Shown here: positions 51,022 through 59,644 of the stretch, piece after piece
Layout of the letters: each line of letters starts with the position of its first letter
Position numbering within the stretch: the stretch's first letter is position 1
DNA from: Nocardioides sp. dk884
GTDB taxonomy: Bacteria > Actinomycetota > Actinomycetes > Propionibacteriales > Nocardioidaceae
Direction: 5' to 3'
Assembly (NCBI RefSeq): GCF_009557055.1
Contig: NZ_CP045649.1
Coordinates: 558,001-622,000 of the forward strand
DNA length: 64,000 nucleotides
Position numbers and translations under genes: made by a program
Notes under the pieces: model-generated
What the model was told of the DNA's origin: nothing
What the model saw: only the letters and a program-made list of their open reading frames with translations
The model's database searches: none

Positions 51022-52051
51022 GTCGCTCCACCTGCTGCGCGACCACACCACGCTCCGCGTCGGCGGCCCGGCCGCCCGCTGGGTCCGCGCCAGCACCGAG
51101 GACGAGGCGGTGGCAGCGGTCTCGGCCGCCGACGACCGCGGCGAGCCGGTGCTGGTCCTCGGCGGTGGCTCCAACCTGCTCGTGGCCGACGAGGGCTTCC
51201 CCGGCACCGTGGTGGAGCTCGCGATGGACGACGTGAGCGTCGAGGGCGACGACGACGGCCCGGCCTGCGGCGGCGTGAGCGTCACCGCCGGCGCCGGCAC
51301 CGGCTGGGACGACCTGGTCGCCCTGGCCTGCGAGCGCGGCTGGGTCGGCGTCGAGGCGCTCTCCGGCATCCCGGGCACTGTCGGTGCCACCCCGGTGCAG
51401 AACGTCGGCGCCTACGGCCAGGAGGTCGCCCAGACCATCGCGCGGGTCCGCACCTGGGACCGCGTCGAGCGCCGGGTGCGCAGCTTCGCCGCCGCCGACT
51501 GCGGGTTCGGCTACCGCAGCAGCCGGTTCAAGTCCGACCCCGCGCGCCACGTCGTACTGACGGTCACCTTCCAGCTGCGCACCGGGGACCTCTCCGCGCC
51601 GGTCGCCTACGCCGAGCTCGCCCGCACCCTCGGGGTCGAGAGCGGCCAGCGCGCCCCGCTCGCCGACGTGCGCGCCGCCGTGCTCGGCCTGCGCGCCGGC
51701 AAGGGCATGGTGCTCGACCCCGACGACCACGACACCTGGAGTGCCGGCTCGTTCTTCACCAACCCGATCCTGCCGGCGGACCGCATCCCTGAGGGGGCGC
51801 CCGCCTGGCCGCTCGCCGACGGGCAGGTCAAGACCAGTGCCGCCTGGCTGATCGAGCACGCGGGCTTCACCAAGGGGTACGGCGGGCCGGCCGCGTCGCT
51901 GTCGACCAAGCACACGCTGGCGCTCACCAACCGCGGCGGCGCGAGCGCCGCCGACGTGCTGGCGCTGGCCCGCGAGGTCCGCGACGGTGTCGAGGCGCGC
52001 TTCGGGATCCGGCTGGTCAACGAGCCCGTGCTCGTCGGCTGCGGGCTCTGA
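51014..52051 (+). CDS. murB: UDP-N-acetylenolpyruvoylglucosamine reductase
   Basis: FAD enzyme that makes UDP-N-acetylmuramic acid for peptidoglycan. It is 345 aa. The FAD blocks are VLGGGSNLLVADEGFPGTVV and LSGIPGTVGATPVQNVGAYGQEV; the Ser proton donor lies in AGSFFTNP and the Glu in the C-terminal NEPVLVG. It is a type I MurB by its YxSSRF-like segment GYRSSRFK. The GTG start overlaps the HadB-like stop, placing it in that operon. It converges on a small membrane-protein gene. Confidence 0.94.
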   Translation: MPESLHLLRDHTTLRVGGPAARWVRASTEDEAVAAVSAADDRGEPVLVLGGGSNLLVADEGFPGTVVELAMDDVSVEGDDDGPACGGVSVTAGAGTGWDDLVALACERGWVGVEALSGIPGTVGATPVQNVGAYGQEVAQTIARVRTWDRVERRVRSFAAADCGFGYRSSRFKSDPARHVVLTVTFQLRTGDLSAPVAYAELARTLGVESGQRAPLADVRAAVLGLRAGKGMVLDPDDHDTWSAGSFFTNPILPADRIPEGAPAWPLADGQVKTSAAWLIEHAGFTKGYGGPAASLSTKHTLALTNRGGASAADVLALAREVRDGVEARFGIRLVNEPVLVGCGL

Positions 52052-52085
52052 GCCGGGTCGACGCGGTCCGCGCGACCCGCCTCGA

Positions 52086-52625
52086 TCAGCCCAGGCCGGC
52101 CAGCGCGGCGAGCGCGTTGACGTCGACGCCCGTGTCGCTCTCCCAGCCGTCGAAGGCACCGAACGCGACGACGGCCACGATCATCGCCGCGATCGCCAGC
52201 ACGCTGAGCACCAGCAGCACGGTGCCGATGATGCCCATGATCCGACCCGCGTTGGCGCGGTCGCGCCCCTGCCAGCGTCCCGGGGCGGCGTCGATCTCCT
52301 GACACGCCCGCGAGCCCATCACCCACGCGACCGGGCCCAGCACGAGCAGCAGCTGGCAGGTGACCAGGCCGGCCAGGGAGGCGATGCCGAGCACCATCGC
52401 CGTGGTCGCCTGCGGGTGCATCGGCGGCGGGGCGGCGGCGTAGGCCGGCGCGGCGCCGTAGGGCTGCTGGTACGGCGACTGCTGGTGCGGCGGCGGAGGG
52501 GACCACGGCTGCTCCCCGGGGCGCGGCGGGGGAGGGGGCTCCTGCCCGTAGGGCTGGTGCGTCGGCGGCAGCTCCTCGGAGCGGTCGTCGTCGCGCGGTT
52601 CGTCGGGGCCGGTCATGACTCCCAT
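52086..52625 (-). CDS. DUF4190-like membrane protein with Pro-rich N-terminus
   Basis: 179 aa. The first 75 residues are Pro/Gln/Tyr-rich (repeated PYQQPYG-type units). Two hydrophobic segments then flank the polar stretch GSRACQEIDAAPGRWQGRDRANAGRIMG, the DUF4190 layout. Function is unknown; the Pro-rich cytoplasmic arm suggests protein contacts. I chose ATG 52625 (GAGGGT 6 nt upstream); ATG 52616 is possible. Confidence 0.75.
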   Translation of the reverse strand: MGVMTGPDEPRDDDRSEELPPTHQPYGQEPPPPPRPGEQPWSPPPPHQQSPYQQPYGAAPAYAAAPPPMHPQATTAMVLGIASLAGLVTCQLLLVLGPVAWVMGSRACQEIDAAPGRWQGRDRANAGRIMGIIGTVLLVLSVLAIAAMIVAVVAFGAFDGWESDTGVDVNALAALAGLG

Positions 52626-52695
52626 GATGGCACCCTCTGATCGCAGCCCTGTGGTGTGCGCCTCACCGGCCGGCCAGAGCCCCCGGGGGCACTGG

Positions 52696-53739
52696 TCAGG
52701 AGTCAGCCGGGGCCGCGAGCCAGGCGTCGACCTCGGCGAGCACGCCGGCCTTCACCTGATCGGGGGCGCGCGAGGCACGCACCGACATCCGCGCCAGCTC
52801 GGCCAGCTGGGCGTCGCTCAGGTCGTGGGCGGCGCGCATGGTGGCGTACTGCCCGGCCAGGCGGGAGCCGAAGAGCAGCGGGTCGTCGGCGCCGAGGGCG
52901 ACGGTGGCGCCGGCCGCGAGCAGCGTGGGCAGCGGCACCGAGGTCAGGTCGGAGTAGACGCCGAGCGCGACGTTGGACACCGGGCAGACCTCGAGGGCGA
53001 CCCCGGCCTGCACGATCCGGTCCAGCAGCTCGGGGTCCTCCGCGGCCCGGATCCCGTGCCCGAGCCGGTCGGCGTGCAGGTGGTCCAGGCAGGTGCGCAC
53101 GTGGTCGGGGCCGCGCAGCTCGCCGCCGTGCGGCACCAGCGCGAGACCCGCGTGCTCCGCGATCGCGAAGGCGGGGGCGAAGTCGGTGGTGGTGCCGCGG
53201 CGCTCGTCGTTGGACAGCCCGAAGCCGACGACGCCGCGCCCGGCGTACTGGGTGGCCAGGCGCGCGAGCGTGCGCGCGTCGAGGGGGTGGCGGGTCCGGT
53301 TGGCGGCGATCACGACCGCGATGCCCAGACCGGTGGAGGCGGAGGCGTCGCGCACGGCGTCCAGGACGAGGTCGGTGAACGCGGTGATCCCGCCGAACCG
53401 GGCGGCGTAGCCGCTGGGGTCCACCTGGATCTCCAGCCAGCGTCCGCCGTCGGCGACGTCGTCCTCGGCCGCCTCCCGCACCAGCCGTCGTACGTCGTCC
53501 TCGGTGCGCAGCACCGAGCGCGCGACGTCGTAGAGCCGCTGGAAGCGGAACCAGCCCTTCTCGTCGGCCGCCGACAAGCGCGGCGGCCACTCCTCCACGA
53601 GCTGGTCGGGCAGCACGATGCCGTCGCGCTCGGCCAGCTCCAGCAGCGTGGTGTGGCGCATCGAGCCGGTGAAGTGCAGGTGCAGATGGGCCTTGGGCAG
53701 GCGGTGGAGGTCGCGGGCCGGATCCCGCACGCCGCTCAT
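52696..53739 (-). CDS. add: Adenosine deaminase
   Basis: 347-aa amidohydrolase that deaminates adenosine and deoxyadenosine to inosine, in purine salvage. Metal ligands: HLHLHFTGS (two His), a further His in VPHGGELRG (with catalytic Glu at the AxHxxE-like site), and Asp in LGADDPLLFG. HGIRAAEDPELL is the active-site His block. I chose ATG 53739. A 14-codon ORF ends on it as ATGA. Related 6-aminodeoxyfutalosine deaminases have the same motifs, but the neighbouring menF and menG argue for the classical menaquinone route, so adenosine deaminase is preferred. Confidence 0.85.
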   Translation of the reverse strand: MSGVRDPARDLHRLPKAHLHLHFTGSMRHTTLLELAERDGIVLPDQLVEEWPPRLSAADEKGWFRFQRLYDVARSVLRTEDDVRRLVREAAEDDVADGGRWLEIQVDPSGYAARFGGITAFTDLVLDAVRDASASTGLGIAVVIAANRTRHPLDARTLARLATQYAGRGVVGFGLSNDERRGTTTDFAPAFAIAEHAGLALVPHGGELRGPDHVRTCLDHLHADRLGHGIRAAEDPELLDRIVQAGVALEVCPVSNVALGVYSDLTSVPLPTLLAAGATVALGADDPLLFGSRLAGQYATMRAAHDLSDAQLAELARMSVRASRAPDQVKAGVLAEVDAWLAAPADS

Positions 53740-53780
53740 GCGCGGGCGCCGACGGCGGGTGTGGAGATCATGTTCGCCAT
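53736..53780 (-). CDS. Possible 14-codon leader ORF of add
   Basis: ATG at 53780, 14 residues, TGA overlapping the add ATG as ATGA, in a different frame from add. No Shine-Dalgarno or good -10 is seen. It may couple or tune add translation, or be chance. Confidence 0.25.
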   Translation of the reverse strand: MANMISTPAVGARA

Positions 53781-53798
53781 CGTAGGGATGCCGTGAGT

Positions 53799-53829
53799 TT
53801 GGACGAGTCGGCGGTCGTGCACGTAGACT
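53799..53829 (+). promoter_or_regulatory. Promoter for tRNA-Trp/secE/nusG
   Basis: TTGGAC (53799-53804), 19-bp spacer, TAGACT (53824-53829), 62 bp before the tRNA. The same elements (TTGGAC, TAGAGT) precede rplJ. Confidence 0.5.
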
Positions 53830-53891
53830 CCCTGATCGGTGGTTTCCCCACAGGCTTCGGCATGCCCGAGGCGGTGGGGGTGGCGCCGTGA

Positions 53892-53964
53892 AGGGCACTA
53901 GCTCAACTGGCAGAGCATCGGTCTCCAAAACCGAAGGTTGGGGGTTCAAGTCCCTCGTGCCCTG
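53892..53964 (+). tRNA. trpT: tRNA-Trp (CCA)
   Basis: 73 nt. Acceptor AGGGCAC/GTGCCCT; anticodon loop CTCCAAA gives CCA; T-loop GGTTCAAGTCC. It precedes secE-nusG as in mycobacteria. Confidence 0.96.
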
Positions 53965-54014
53965 CGAGACGAACCGGTCGCACGACCGGCGGACGAACTA
54001 CGAGAGGTGACGGC

Positions 54015-54260
54015 GTGTCGGACAGCAATGCAGTCCGCGGGCCCCGCGACGGCGAGCCGGCCAAGCGCACCGGTCCGGCGACGTTCTACCGCCAGGTGGT
54101 CGCGGAGCTGCGCAAGGTCGTCTGGCCGACCCGCGAGCAGCTCTCGTCGTACTTCGTCGTCGTGCTGGTCTTCGTCCTGATCATGATGGCGATCGTGACG
54201 CTGCTCGACCTGGCCTTCGGTCGGCTCGCCTTCTCGATCTTCACCGGCCCGAACGACTAA
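54015..54260 (+). CDS. secE: Preprotein translocase subunit SecE
   Basis: 81-aa single-span essential component of SecYEG. The conserved pre-helix block [20 protein letters not shown] leads into one C-terminal helix ([22 protein letters not shown]). The GTG 54015 start has GAGAGGTGAC upstream. It sits 50 bp after tRNA-Trp and before nusG, the standard order. Confidence 0.95.
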   Translation: MSDSNAVRGPRDGEPAKRTGPATFYRQVVAELRKVVWPTREQLSSYFVVVLVFVLIMMAIVTLLDLAFGRLAFSIFTGPND

Positions 54261-54352
54261 GGCCTCGCCCCGGCGGCGACCGCGACGAGGTCCATGACTT
54301 CCCGGCGCAGCCGGACGTCCCAGACGACCACAGCGAACTGATGGAGCACCAC

Positions 54353-55252
54353 GTGTCGGAGCAGCAGGACCCCTTCGAGGTCGACGAGAACCCCGAGGCG
54401 AGCCTCGAGGACGAGTTCGGCGAGCCCGACGAGGGTGACAGCGAGCTCGACGAGGCCGCCCTCGACACCGAGGTCACCGACGAGGACACCGACGACGCGC
54501 TCGGCCTCGACGACACCGACGCCGACGACGCCACCTCCGCCGGCCTCAGCGCAGCCGAGGGCGACGAGGGCCCCGACAGCGCCGACGAGGACGACGAGGC
54601 CGAGGCCGAGGCCGAGGACCCGCTCGAGGCGTTCCGCCGCGAGCTGTGGGCCAAGCCCGGTGACTGGTTCGTCGTGCACACCTACTCCGGCATGGAGAAC
54701 CGGGTGAAGTCGAACCTGGAGAACCGCATCATCTCCCTCAACATGGAGGACTACATCCACGAGATCGTGGTCCCCACCGAGGAGGTCGCGGAGATCAAGA
54801 ACGGTCAGCGCAAGATGGTCAAGCGCACCGTCCTCCCCGGTTACGTCCTGGTCCGCATGGACCTCACCGACGAGTCCTGGGCCGCTGTGCGGCACACGCC
54901 GTCGGTCACCGGCTTCGTGGGCCACAGCCACCAGCCGGTGCCGCTGAGCATGTCCGAGGTCGAGTCGATGCTGGCTCCCGCGGTCGTCGCGCAGGCCGAG
55001 GCCGAGGCAGCTGCCGCCGCGGCGTCCGGTTCCGGTCGCGGCACGGGCGGGACCGCCACGGCCCGCAAGCCGGTCGAGGTCGCCGACTTCGACGTCTCCG
55101 ACTCCGTCATGGTGGTCGATGGTCCGTTCGCCACGCTGCACGCGACGATCACCGAGATCAACGCGGAGTCCCAGCGGGTCAAGGCCCTCGTCGAGATCTT
55201 CGGCCGGGAGACCCCGGTCGAGCTGAGCTTCAGCCAGATCCAGAAGGTCTGA
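54353..55252 (+). CDS. nusG: Transcription termination/antitermination protein NusG
   Basis: 299 aa. The NGN domain begins near residue 103 ([23 protein letters not shown]), with VPGYVLV-like [14 protein letters not shown]. The C-terminal KOW block [21 protein letters not shown] contacts ribosome and Rho. Two odd parts stand out: an acidic N-terminal tail of about 95 residues (Asp/Glu/Ala) and an Ala/Gly-rich linker before KOW. I chose GTG 54353 because GGAG lies 6 nt upstream; ATG 54341 would add four residues without a ribosome site. It precedes rplK. Confidence 0.94.
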   Translation: MSEQQDPFEVDENPEASLEDEFGEPDEGDSELDEAALDTEVTDEDTDDALGLDDTDADDATSAGLSAAEGDEGPDSADEDDEAEAEAEDPLEAFRRELWAKPGDWFVVHTYSGMENRVKSNLENRIISLNMEDYIHEIVVPTEEVAEIKNGQRKMVKRTVLPGYVLVRMDLTDESWAAVRHTPSVTGFVGHSHQPVPLSMSEVESMLAPAVVAQAEAEAAAAAASGSGRGTGGTATARKPVEVADFDVSDSVMVVDGPFATLHATITEINAESQRVKALVEIFGRETPVELSFSQIQKV

Positions 55253-55361
55253 GAAGCTCCACCGGGCCTCGCGGCGCTTGCGCCGCGCGACCCAGGTAGT
55301 ACCCAGGTGGCAGAAGGCTCCGCGCCTTCGTCAAGACCACGAACGAGAAAGAGAAGCTGAC

Positions 55362-55790
55362 ATGCCTCCCAAGAAGAAGATCGCTGCCCTGGTCAAGGTG
55401 CAGCTCCAGGCTGGCGCCGCGACCCCGGCCCCGCCGGTCGGTACCGCGCTCGGTCCGCACGGCGTCAACATCATGGAGTTCTGCAAGGCGTACAACGCCC
55501 AGACGGAGTCCATGCGCGGCAACGTGATCCCCGTCGAGATCACCATCTACGAGGACCGCTCCTTCACCTTCGTCACGAAGACGCCGCCGGCCGCCGAGCT
55601 GATCAAGAAGGCCGCCGGCCTCCAGAAGGGCTCGGGCGTCCCGCACACGCAGAAGGTCGGCAAGCTGACCAAGGACCAGGTCCGCGAGATCGCGCAGACC
55701 AAGCTCCCCGACCTCAACGCCAACGACATCGACGCCGCGATGAAGATCGTCGAGGGCACCGCCCGCTCCATGGGCGTCACCACCGACTGA
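55362..55790 (+). CDS. rplK: 50S ribosomal protein L11
   Basis: 142 aa, whole family length: [38 protein letters not shown], and the C-terminal rRNA-binding domain [17 protein letters not shown]. It binds the GTPase-associated 23S rRNA segment. ATG 55362 has GAGAAGCTG upstream. It is followed by rplA after 76 bp. Confidence 0.96.
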   Translation: MPPKKKIAALVKVQLQAGAATPAPPVGTALGPHGVNIMEFCKAYNAQTESMRGNVIPVEITIYEDRSFTFVTKTPPAAELIKKAAGLQKGSGVPHTQKVGKLTKDQVREIAQTKLPDLNANDIDAAMKIVEGTARSMGVTTD

Positions 55791-55866
55791 TCAGACCGCA
55801 CCCACCTGTGGCAGGGCCGCGCTGGCCCACCTTCAGACCACACCTGGACAGAGAAGAGAACCAGAC

Positions 55867-56586
55867 ATGCAGCGCAGCAAGACCTACCGCGCGGCGGCTG
55901 AGGCGTTCGACAAGGACGAGCTCTACGCCCCGCTGACCGCGATCAAGATCGCGAAGAGCACCAGCAAGAAGAAGTTCGACGAGACCGTGGACGTCGTCAT
56001 GCGTCTCGGCGTCGACCCCCGCAAGGCCGACCAGATGGTGCGCGGCACCGTCAACCTGCCCCACGGCACCGGCAAGACCGCCCGCGTCCTCGTGTTCGCG
56101 AACGCGGACAAGGCCGAGGCCGCCCGTGAGGCCGGCGCCGACATCGTCGGTGGCGACGAGCTGATCGAGAAGGTGAACGGCGGCTGGCTCGACTTCGACG
56201 CCGTCGTCGCGACCCCGGACATGATGGGCAAGGTCGGCCGCCTCGGCCGCGTGCTCGGCCCCCGCGGCCTCATGCCGAACCCGAAGACCGGCACGGTCAC
56301 CCCCGACGTGGCCAAGGCCGTCACGGACATCAAGGGCGGCAAGATCGAGTTCCGTGTCGACCGCCACGCCAACCTGCACTTCATCATCGGCAAGGCGTCC
56401 TTCTCGGAGCTCCAGCTCGCGGAGAACTACGCCTCGGCGCTGGAGGAGGTCCTGCGACTGAAGCCGGCCAGCTCGAAGGGCCGCTACATCAAGAAGGTCA
56501 CCGTCTCCACGACGATGGGCCCCGGCATCCAGGTCGACCCGAACCGCACCCGCAACGTCGCGGCCGAGGACGAGGCCACCGCCTGA
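55867..56586 (+). CDS. rplA: 50S ribosomal protein L1
   Basis: 239 aa, full length. It shows [45 protein letters not shown] and the C-terminal [15 protein letters not shown]. It forms the L1 stalk near the E site and is often an autoregulator of rplKA. GAGAAGAGAACC provides the ribosome site. A strong terminator follows. Confidence 0.96.
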   Translation: MQRSKTYRAAAEAFDKDELYAPLTAIKIAKSTSKKKFDETVDVVMRLGVDPRKADQMVRGTVNLPHGTGKTARVLVFANADKAEAAREAGADIVGGDELIEKVNGGWLDFDAVVATPDMMGKVGRLGRVLGPRGLMPNPKTGTVTPDVAKAVTDIKGGKIEFRVDRHANLHFIIGKASFSELQLAENYASALEEVLRLKPASSKGRYIKKVTVSTTMGPGIQVDPNRTRNVAAEDEATA

Positions 56587-56605
56587 TCACGTCCCACCGC
56601 ACAGC

Positions 56606-56643
56606 ACGAGGCCCCGACCACCGCCAGGTGGTCGGGGCCTCGT
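56606..56643 (+). terminator. Terminator between rplA and the convergent aminotransferase
   Basis: Perfect 17-bp stem (56606-56622 with 56627-56643), loop GCCA. It separates rplKA from rplJL and can serve both strands. Confidence 0.8.
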
Positions 56644-56669
56644 CGTGTGTGCGGGGCCGGTACGGCGGC

Positions 56670-57950
56670 TCAGCTGCCGGCGAGCTTCTCCGCGGCCGCC
56701 AGTGCCACGCAGGTCGCGACCCCGGCCATGGCGGTCTCGACCTCGGGCAGCTCGGGGAAGGTCGGTGCCAGGCGGATGTTGCGGTCGCGCGGGTCCTGGC
56801 CCAGCGGGAACGACGACCCGGCCGGTGTCAGCGCGATGCCCGCCTCGCGCGCGAGCTCGACCACCCGGGAAGCGGTGCCGTCGAGCACGTCGAGGTTCAC
56901 GAAGTAGCCGCCGGTGGGGTGGCTCCACTCGGCGATCTCCAGGCCCTCCAGCTCGGCGCGCAGCGCGGCGTCGACGGCCGCGAACTTCGGCGCGATGAGC
57001 TCGCGGTGGCGACGCATCAGCGCGCGGACGCCCTCGGCGTCGCCGAAGAACTCCACGTGGCGCAGCTGGTTGACCTTGTCGGGGCCGATCGAGGCCATGC
57101 CGAGGTGCTGGAGGTACCAGGCCCGGGTGGTTGCCGACGCGGCCAGCACGGCCACGCCGGCGCCCGCCCAGGTGATCTTGGAGGTCGAGGCGAACAGGAC
57201 CGGCCGGTCCGGGTTGCCGGCCTCGGCGGCCAGGCTGAGGATGTCGGCGCTGGTCGCCTCGTCGTCGGTGAGGTGGTGCAGTGCGTAGGCGTTGTCCCAC
57301 ATGATCCGGAAGTCCGGCGCGGCCGTCGGCATCGACACCAGGGCGCGGGCGACCTCGGGGCTGCAGATGGCCCCGGAGGGGTTCGCGTACGTCGGCACCA
57401 CCCAGATGCCCTTGACCGCGGGGTCGGAGACGAGCTCCGCGACGGCGTCGACGTCCGGGCCGTCGGCGTTCATCGGGACCGTCACCATCTCGATCCCGAG
57501 GTCGGCGAGGAGGGAGAAGTGGCGGTCGTAGCCGGGCACCGGGCAGATGAACTTCACGACCGGCTCGTCCTTCCACGGCCGCTCGGAGCCGGGGGCGCCG
57601 TGCAGCATCGAGAAGCTGATCACCTGGTGCATCAGCGTGAGGCTGGAGTTGCCGCCACAGACGACCTGGGCCACGTCGACCTCGAGCAGCTCGGCGAAGA
57701 TCTCGCGCAGCTCGACCAGGCCGTCGAGCCCGCCGTAGTTGCGCACGTCGGTGCCGGCGCGGTCACGGGTGCCGGTGGGCAGGCGCAGCAGGTCGTCGGA
57801 GAGGTCGAGCTGGGCGGAGGAGGGCTTGCCGCGGGTCAGGTCGAGACGGAGCCCGCGTGCCTTCAGCTCGGCGTAGTCGGACTCCCTCGCCGTGCGGTAC
57901 GCGGCGAGCTCGTCGGCGGACAGGGTCGCGAGAGGGGCACGGTCACTCAT
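56670..57950 (-). CDS. Type Ic aspartate aminotransferase
   Basis: 426-aa PLP enzyme of the PF12897 type, the class described for Corynebacterium AspT. It shows LRLDLTRGKPSSAQLDLSDD, IWVVPTYANPSGAICSPEVAR, the PLP-lysine region FASTSKITWAGAGVAVLA and SHPTGGYFVNL. It interconverts aspartate/2-oxoglutarate and oxaloacetate/glutamate. It lies antisense between rplA and rplJ, splitting the usual L11-L1-L10-L7/L12 run, and converges on rplA. Confidence 0.88.
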   Translation of the reverse strand: MSDRAPLATLSADELAAYRTARESDYAELKARGLRLDLTRGKPSSAQLDLSDDLLRLPTGTRDRAGTDVRNYGGLDGLVELREIFAELLEVDVAQVVCGGNSSLTLMHQVISFSMLHGAPGSERPWKDEPVVKFICPVPGYDRHFSLLADLGIEMVTVPMNADGPDVDAVAELVSDPAVKGIWVVPTYANPSGAICSPEVARALVSMPTAAPDFRIMWDNAYALHHLTDDEATSADILSLAAEAGNPDRPVLFASTSKITWAGAGVAVLAASATTRAWYLQHLGMASIGPDKVNQLRHVEFFGDAEGVRALMRRHRELIAPKFAAVDAALRAELEGLEIAEWSHPTGGYFVNLDVLDGTASRVVELAREAGIALTPAGSSFPLGQDPRDRNIRLAPTFPELPEVETAMAGVATCVALAAAEKLAGS

Positions 57951-58030
57951 ACTGCGATCCTGCCAGCCGCCGGGGCGTGGGCCCCACGTGATCCCCCTTC
58001 GCGGACGCGAGGAGGGGCCGGCGTCACGAT

Positions 58031-58060
58031 TTGGACCGTACGCCGCCCGCCTCGTAGAGT
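58031..58060 (+). promoter_or_regulatory. rplJL promoter
   Basis: TTGGAC (58031-58036), 18-bp spacer, TAGAGT (58055-58060). Transcription would start near 58067, leaving a leader of about 195 nt. Confidence 0.6.
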
Positions 58061-58066
58061 TTGGCT

Positions 58067-58261
58067 CGAAACCAGAGACCGCCGGTTGTCGTGGCGCACC
58101 AGCGCTGCGGCCGAAGGCTCCGCGAGAGCGGGCGACCCGCGCAGGTGTCGAAGAGCAAGACCCGGGCCTCGGCCCGCAGTCCACGCCCTGAGCACCTGTG
58201 CTCGGGGCGTTCGTCTTTCTCCGGGATTGGGCGGTGGTCTCGCCAGTCCGGAAGGAGACCC
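58067..58261 (+). ncRNA. rplJ leader (L10-binding leader type)
   Basis: Long untranslated leader before rplJ, a position where many bacteria carry an L10-L7/L12 binding leader for feedback control. It contains GC-rich stem-loops and ends in an attenuator-like hairpin with a T-rich tail (listed separately). Assignment to the L10-leader class is by position and structure, not by a covariance match. Confidence 0.5.
58184..58209 (+). terminator. Attenuator-like hairpin in the rplJ leader
   Basis: Stem 58184-58193 with 58200-58209 (10 bp, one G-T), then TTCGTCTTTCTCC. It is placed 53 bp before rplJ, so it could end transcription early when L10 is in excess. Confidence 0.5.
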
Positions 58262-58855
58262 ATGGCGCGGGCAGACAAGCAGGCAGCCGTCGCGGACATC
58301 GTTGAGTCGTTCAACGGTTCCGCCGGTGCTGTGCTGACCGAGTACCGCGGTCTCACCGTGAAGCAGCTGCAGGACCTGCGGCGCTCCCTCGGCGAGAACG
58401 CCAACTACGCCGTGGTCAAGAACACGCTGGCCAAGATCGCCGCCAACGAGGTGGGCATCTCCGGCTTCGACGACCTGCTGACCGGTCCGACCGCCATCGC
58501 CTTCATCAACGGCGACGTGGTCGAGGCGGCCAAGGGTCTGCGTGACTTTGCCAAGGCCAACCCCACCCTGGTCATCAAGGGTGGCGTCCTGGACGGCAAC
58601 ATCCTCGACGCGAGCGAGATCGCCAAGCTGGCCGATCTCGAGTCGCGCGAGGTCCTGTTGGGCAAGCTGGCCGGCGCGATGCTCGCGTCGCTCAGCCAGG
58701 CCGTCTACCTGCTCAACGCTCCGCTCTCGCAGGCTGCCCGGCTCGCCGGCGCCCTGCAGGCGAAGCTCGAAGAGTCTGGGCAGGACTCCGCTGAAATCCT
58801 CGCAGGTGGTGCCGGTGCGCCGGCCGCCGCCGAGGGCGACACCGCCGAGGCCTGA
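58262..58855 (+). CDS. rplJ: 50S ribosomal protein L10
   Basis: 197 aa. [20 protein letters not shown], then [21 protein letters not shown] and [14 protein letters not shown], is typical; the C-terminal helix carries L7/L12 dimers. GGAAGGAG is the ribosome site. It is about 20 residues longer at the C-terminus (Ala/Glu-rich) than E. coli L10, as in other actinobacteria. First gene of rplJL. Confidence 0.96.
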   Translation: MARADKQAAVADIVESFNGSAGAVLTEYRGLTVKQLQDLRRSLGENANYAVVKNTLAKIAANEVGISGFDDLLTGPTAIAFINGDVVEAAKGLRDFAKANPTLVIKGGVLDGNILDASEIAKLADLESREVLLGKLAGAMLASLSQAVYLLNAPLSQAARLAGALQAKLEESGQDSAEILAGGAGAPAAAEGDTAEA

Positions 58856-58944
58856 GCACCCGCTCAGATCACGGCAGCACACCACCTGAAACCCCGGCCG
58901 GCCCGCACTGCGGAGCCGGTCACCGAATGGAAGGAACCGCCACC

Positions 58945-59334
58945 ATGGCGAAGCTCACCACCGTCGAGCTGCTCGACGCGTTCAAGGAGATGACCCTCAT
59001 CGAGCTCTCCGAGTTCGTGAAGGAGTTCGAGGAGACCTTCGGCGTCACCGCCGCTGCCCCCGTTGCCGTTGCTGCCGCCCCGGCCGCCGGTGGCGCCGCT
59101 GGCGGCGAGGAGGCTGCTGTTCAGGACGAGTTCGACGTCATCCTCGAGTCGGCCGGCGAGAAGAAGATCAACGTCATCAAGGAGGTGCGCGCCCTGACCT
59201 CCCTCGGTCTGAAGGAGGCCAAGGAGCTCGTCGAGGCCGCCCCGAAGGCGATCCTGGAGAAGGTTGCCAAGGACGCCGCGGAGAAGGCCAAGGAGGCGCT
59301 CGAGGGCGCCGGCGCCACCGTCACCCTCAAGTGA
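58945..59334 (+). CDS. rplL: 50S ribosomal protein L7/L12
   Basis: 129 aa: N-terminal dimerisation domain ([20 protein letters not shown]), an Ala/Pro hinge at about residues 36-55, and the C-terminal factor-binding domain ([20 protein letters not shown]). It recruits translation factors. I chose ATG 58945, with GGAAGGAACC upstream, rather than an ATG at 58927. Two terminator hairpins follow, then the mce operon. Confidence 0.96.
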   Translation: MAKLTTVELLDAFKEMTLIELSEFVKEFEETFGVTAAAPVAVAAAPAAGGAAGGEEAAVQDEFDVILESAGEKKINVIKEVRALTSLGLKEAKELVEAAPKAILEKVAKDAAEKAKEALEGAGATVTLK

Positions 59335-59340
59335 CACCCC

Positions 59341-59414
59341 GCCACCGGGCGCTCGCGCCCGGTGGCACCTGCACCACCGCCGAAGGGCGGCCACCCCAGG
59401 GTGGCCGCCCTTCG
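59341..59414 (+). terminator. Double terminator after rplL
   Basis: Two adjacent hairpins: a 12-bp stem (59341-59352 with 59355-59366) and a 16-bp stem (59381-59396 with 59399-59414). Strong separation of rplJL from mkl/mce. Confidence 0.8.
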
Positions 59415-59644
59415 CCGCATTTCGGATGGTCCGCGTTTCCGCAGGTCGGAGGCTGGGTAGGTCGCACCGCGGAAGGGGCGGGCGGGGACCGCCGGGGGAG
59501 TGCGTGCGGCCGACGGCATCGGGGCGTGGCCATGCGTAACCTCGCGCCGGTCACCGCGTTGTTACCGACGAGTGGGGCGTGCGTCACATTCGCGGGAGCG
59601 GGTTCCGGCCGACGGGAGTGGCCGGAACGAGAGGGAGTCGCGGC
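59415..59644. other. Intergenic region before mkl
   Basis: 230 bp with no supportable gene. The mce promoter should be here; TTGTTA (59559-59564) and CACATT (59585-59590) are the only AT-rich elements, with an unusually long 20-bp spacer. Confidence 0.4.

Noticed and set aside
52696..53739. Annotating add as aminodeoxyfutalosine deaminase of the alternative menaquinone route
   Set aside because: menF and menG in the same window support the classical route; no mqn genes are present.
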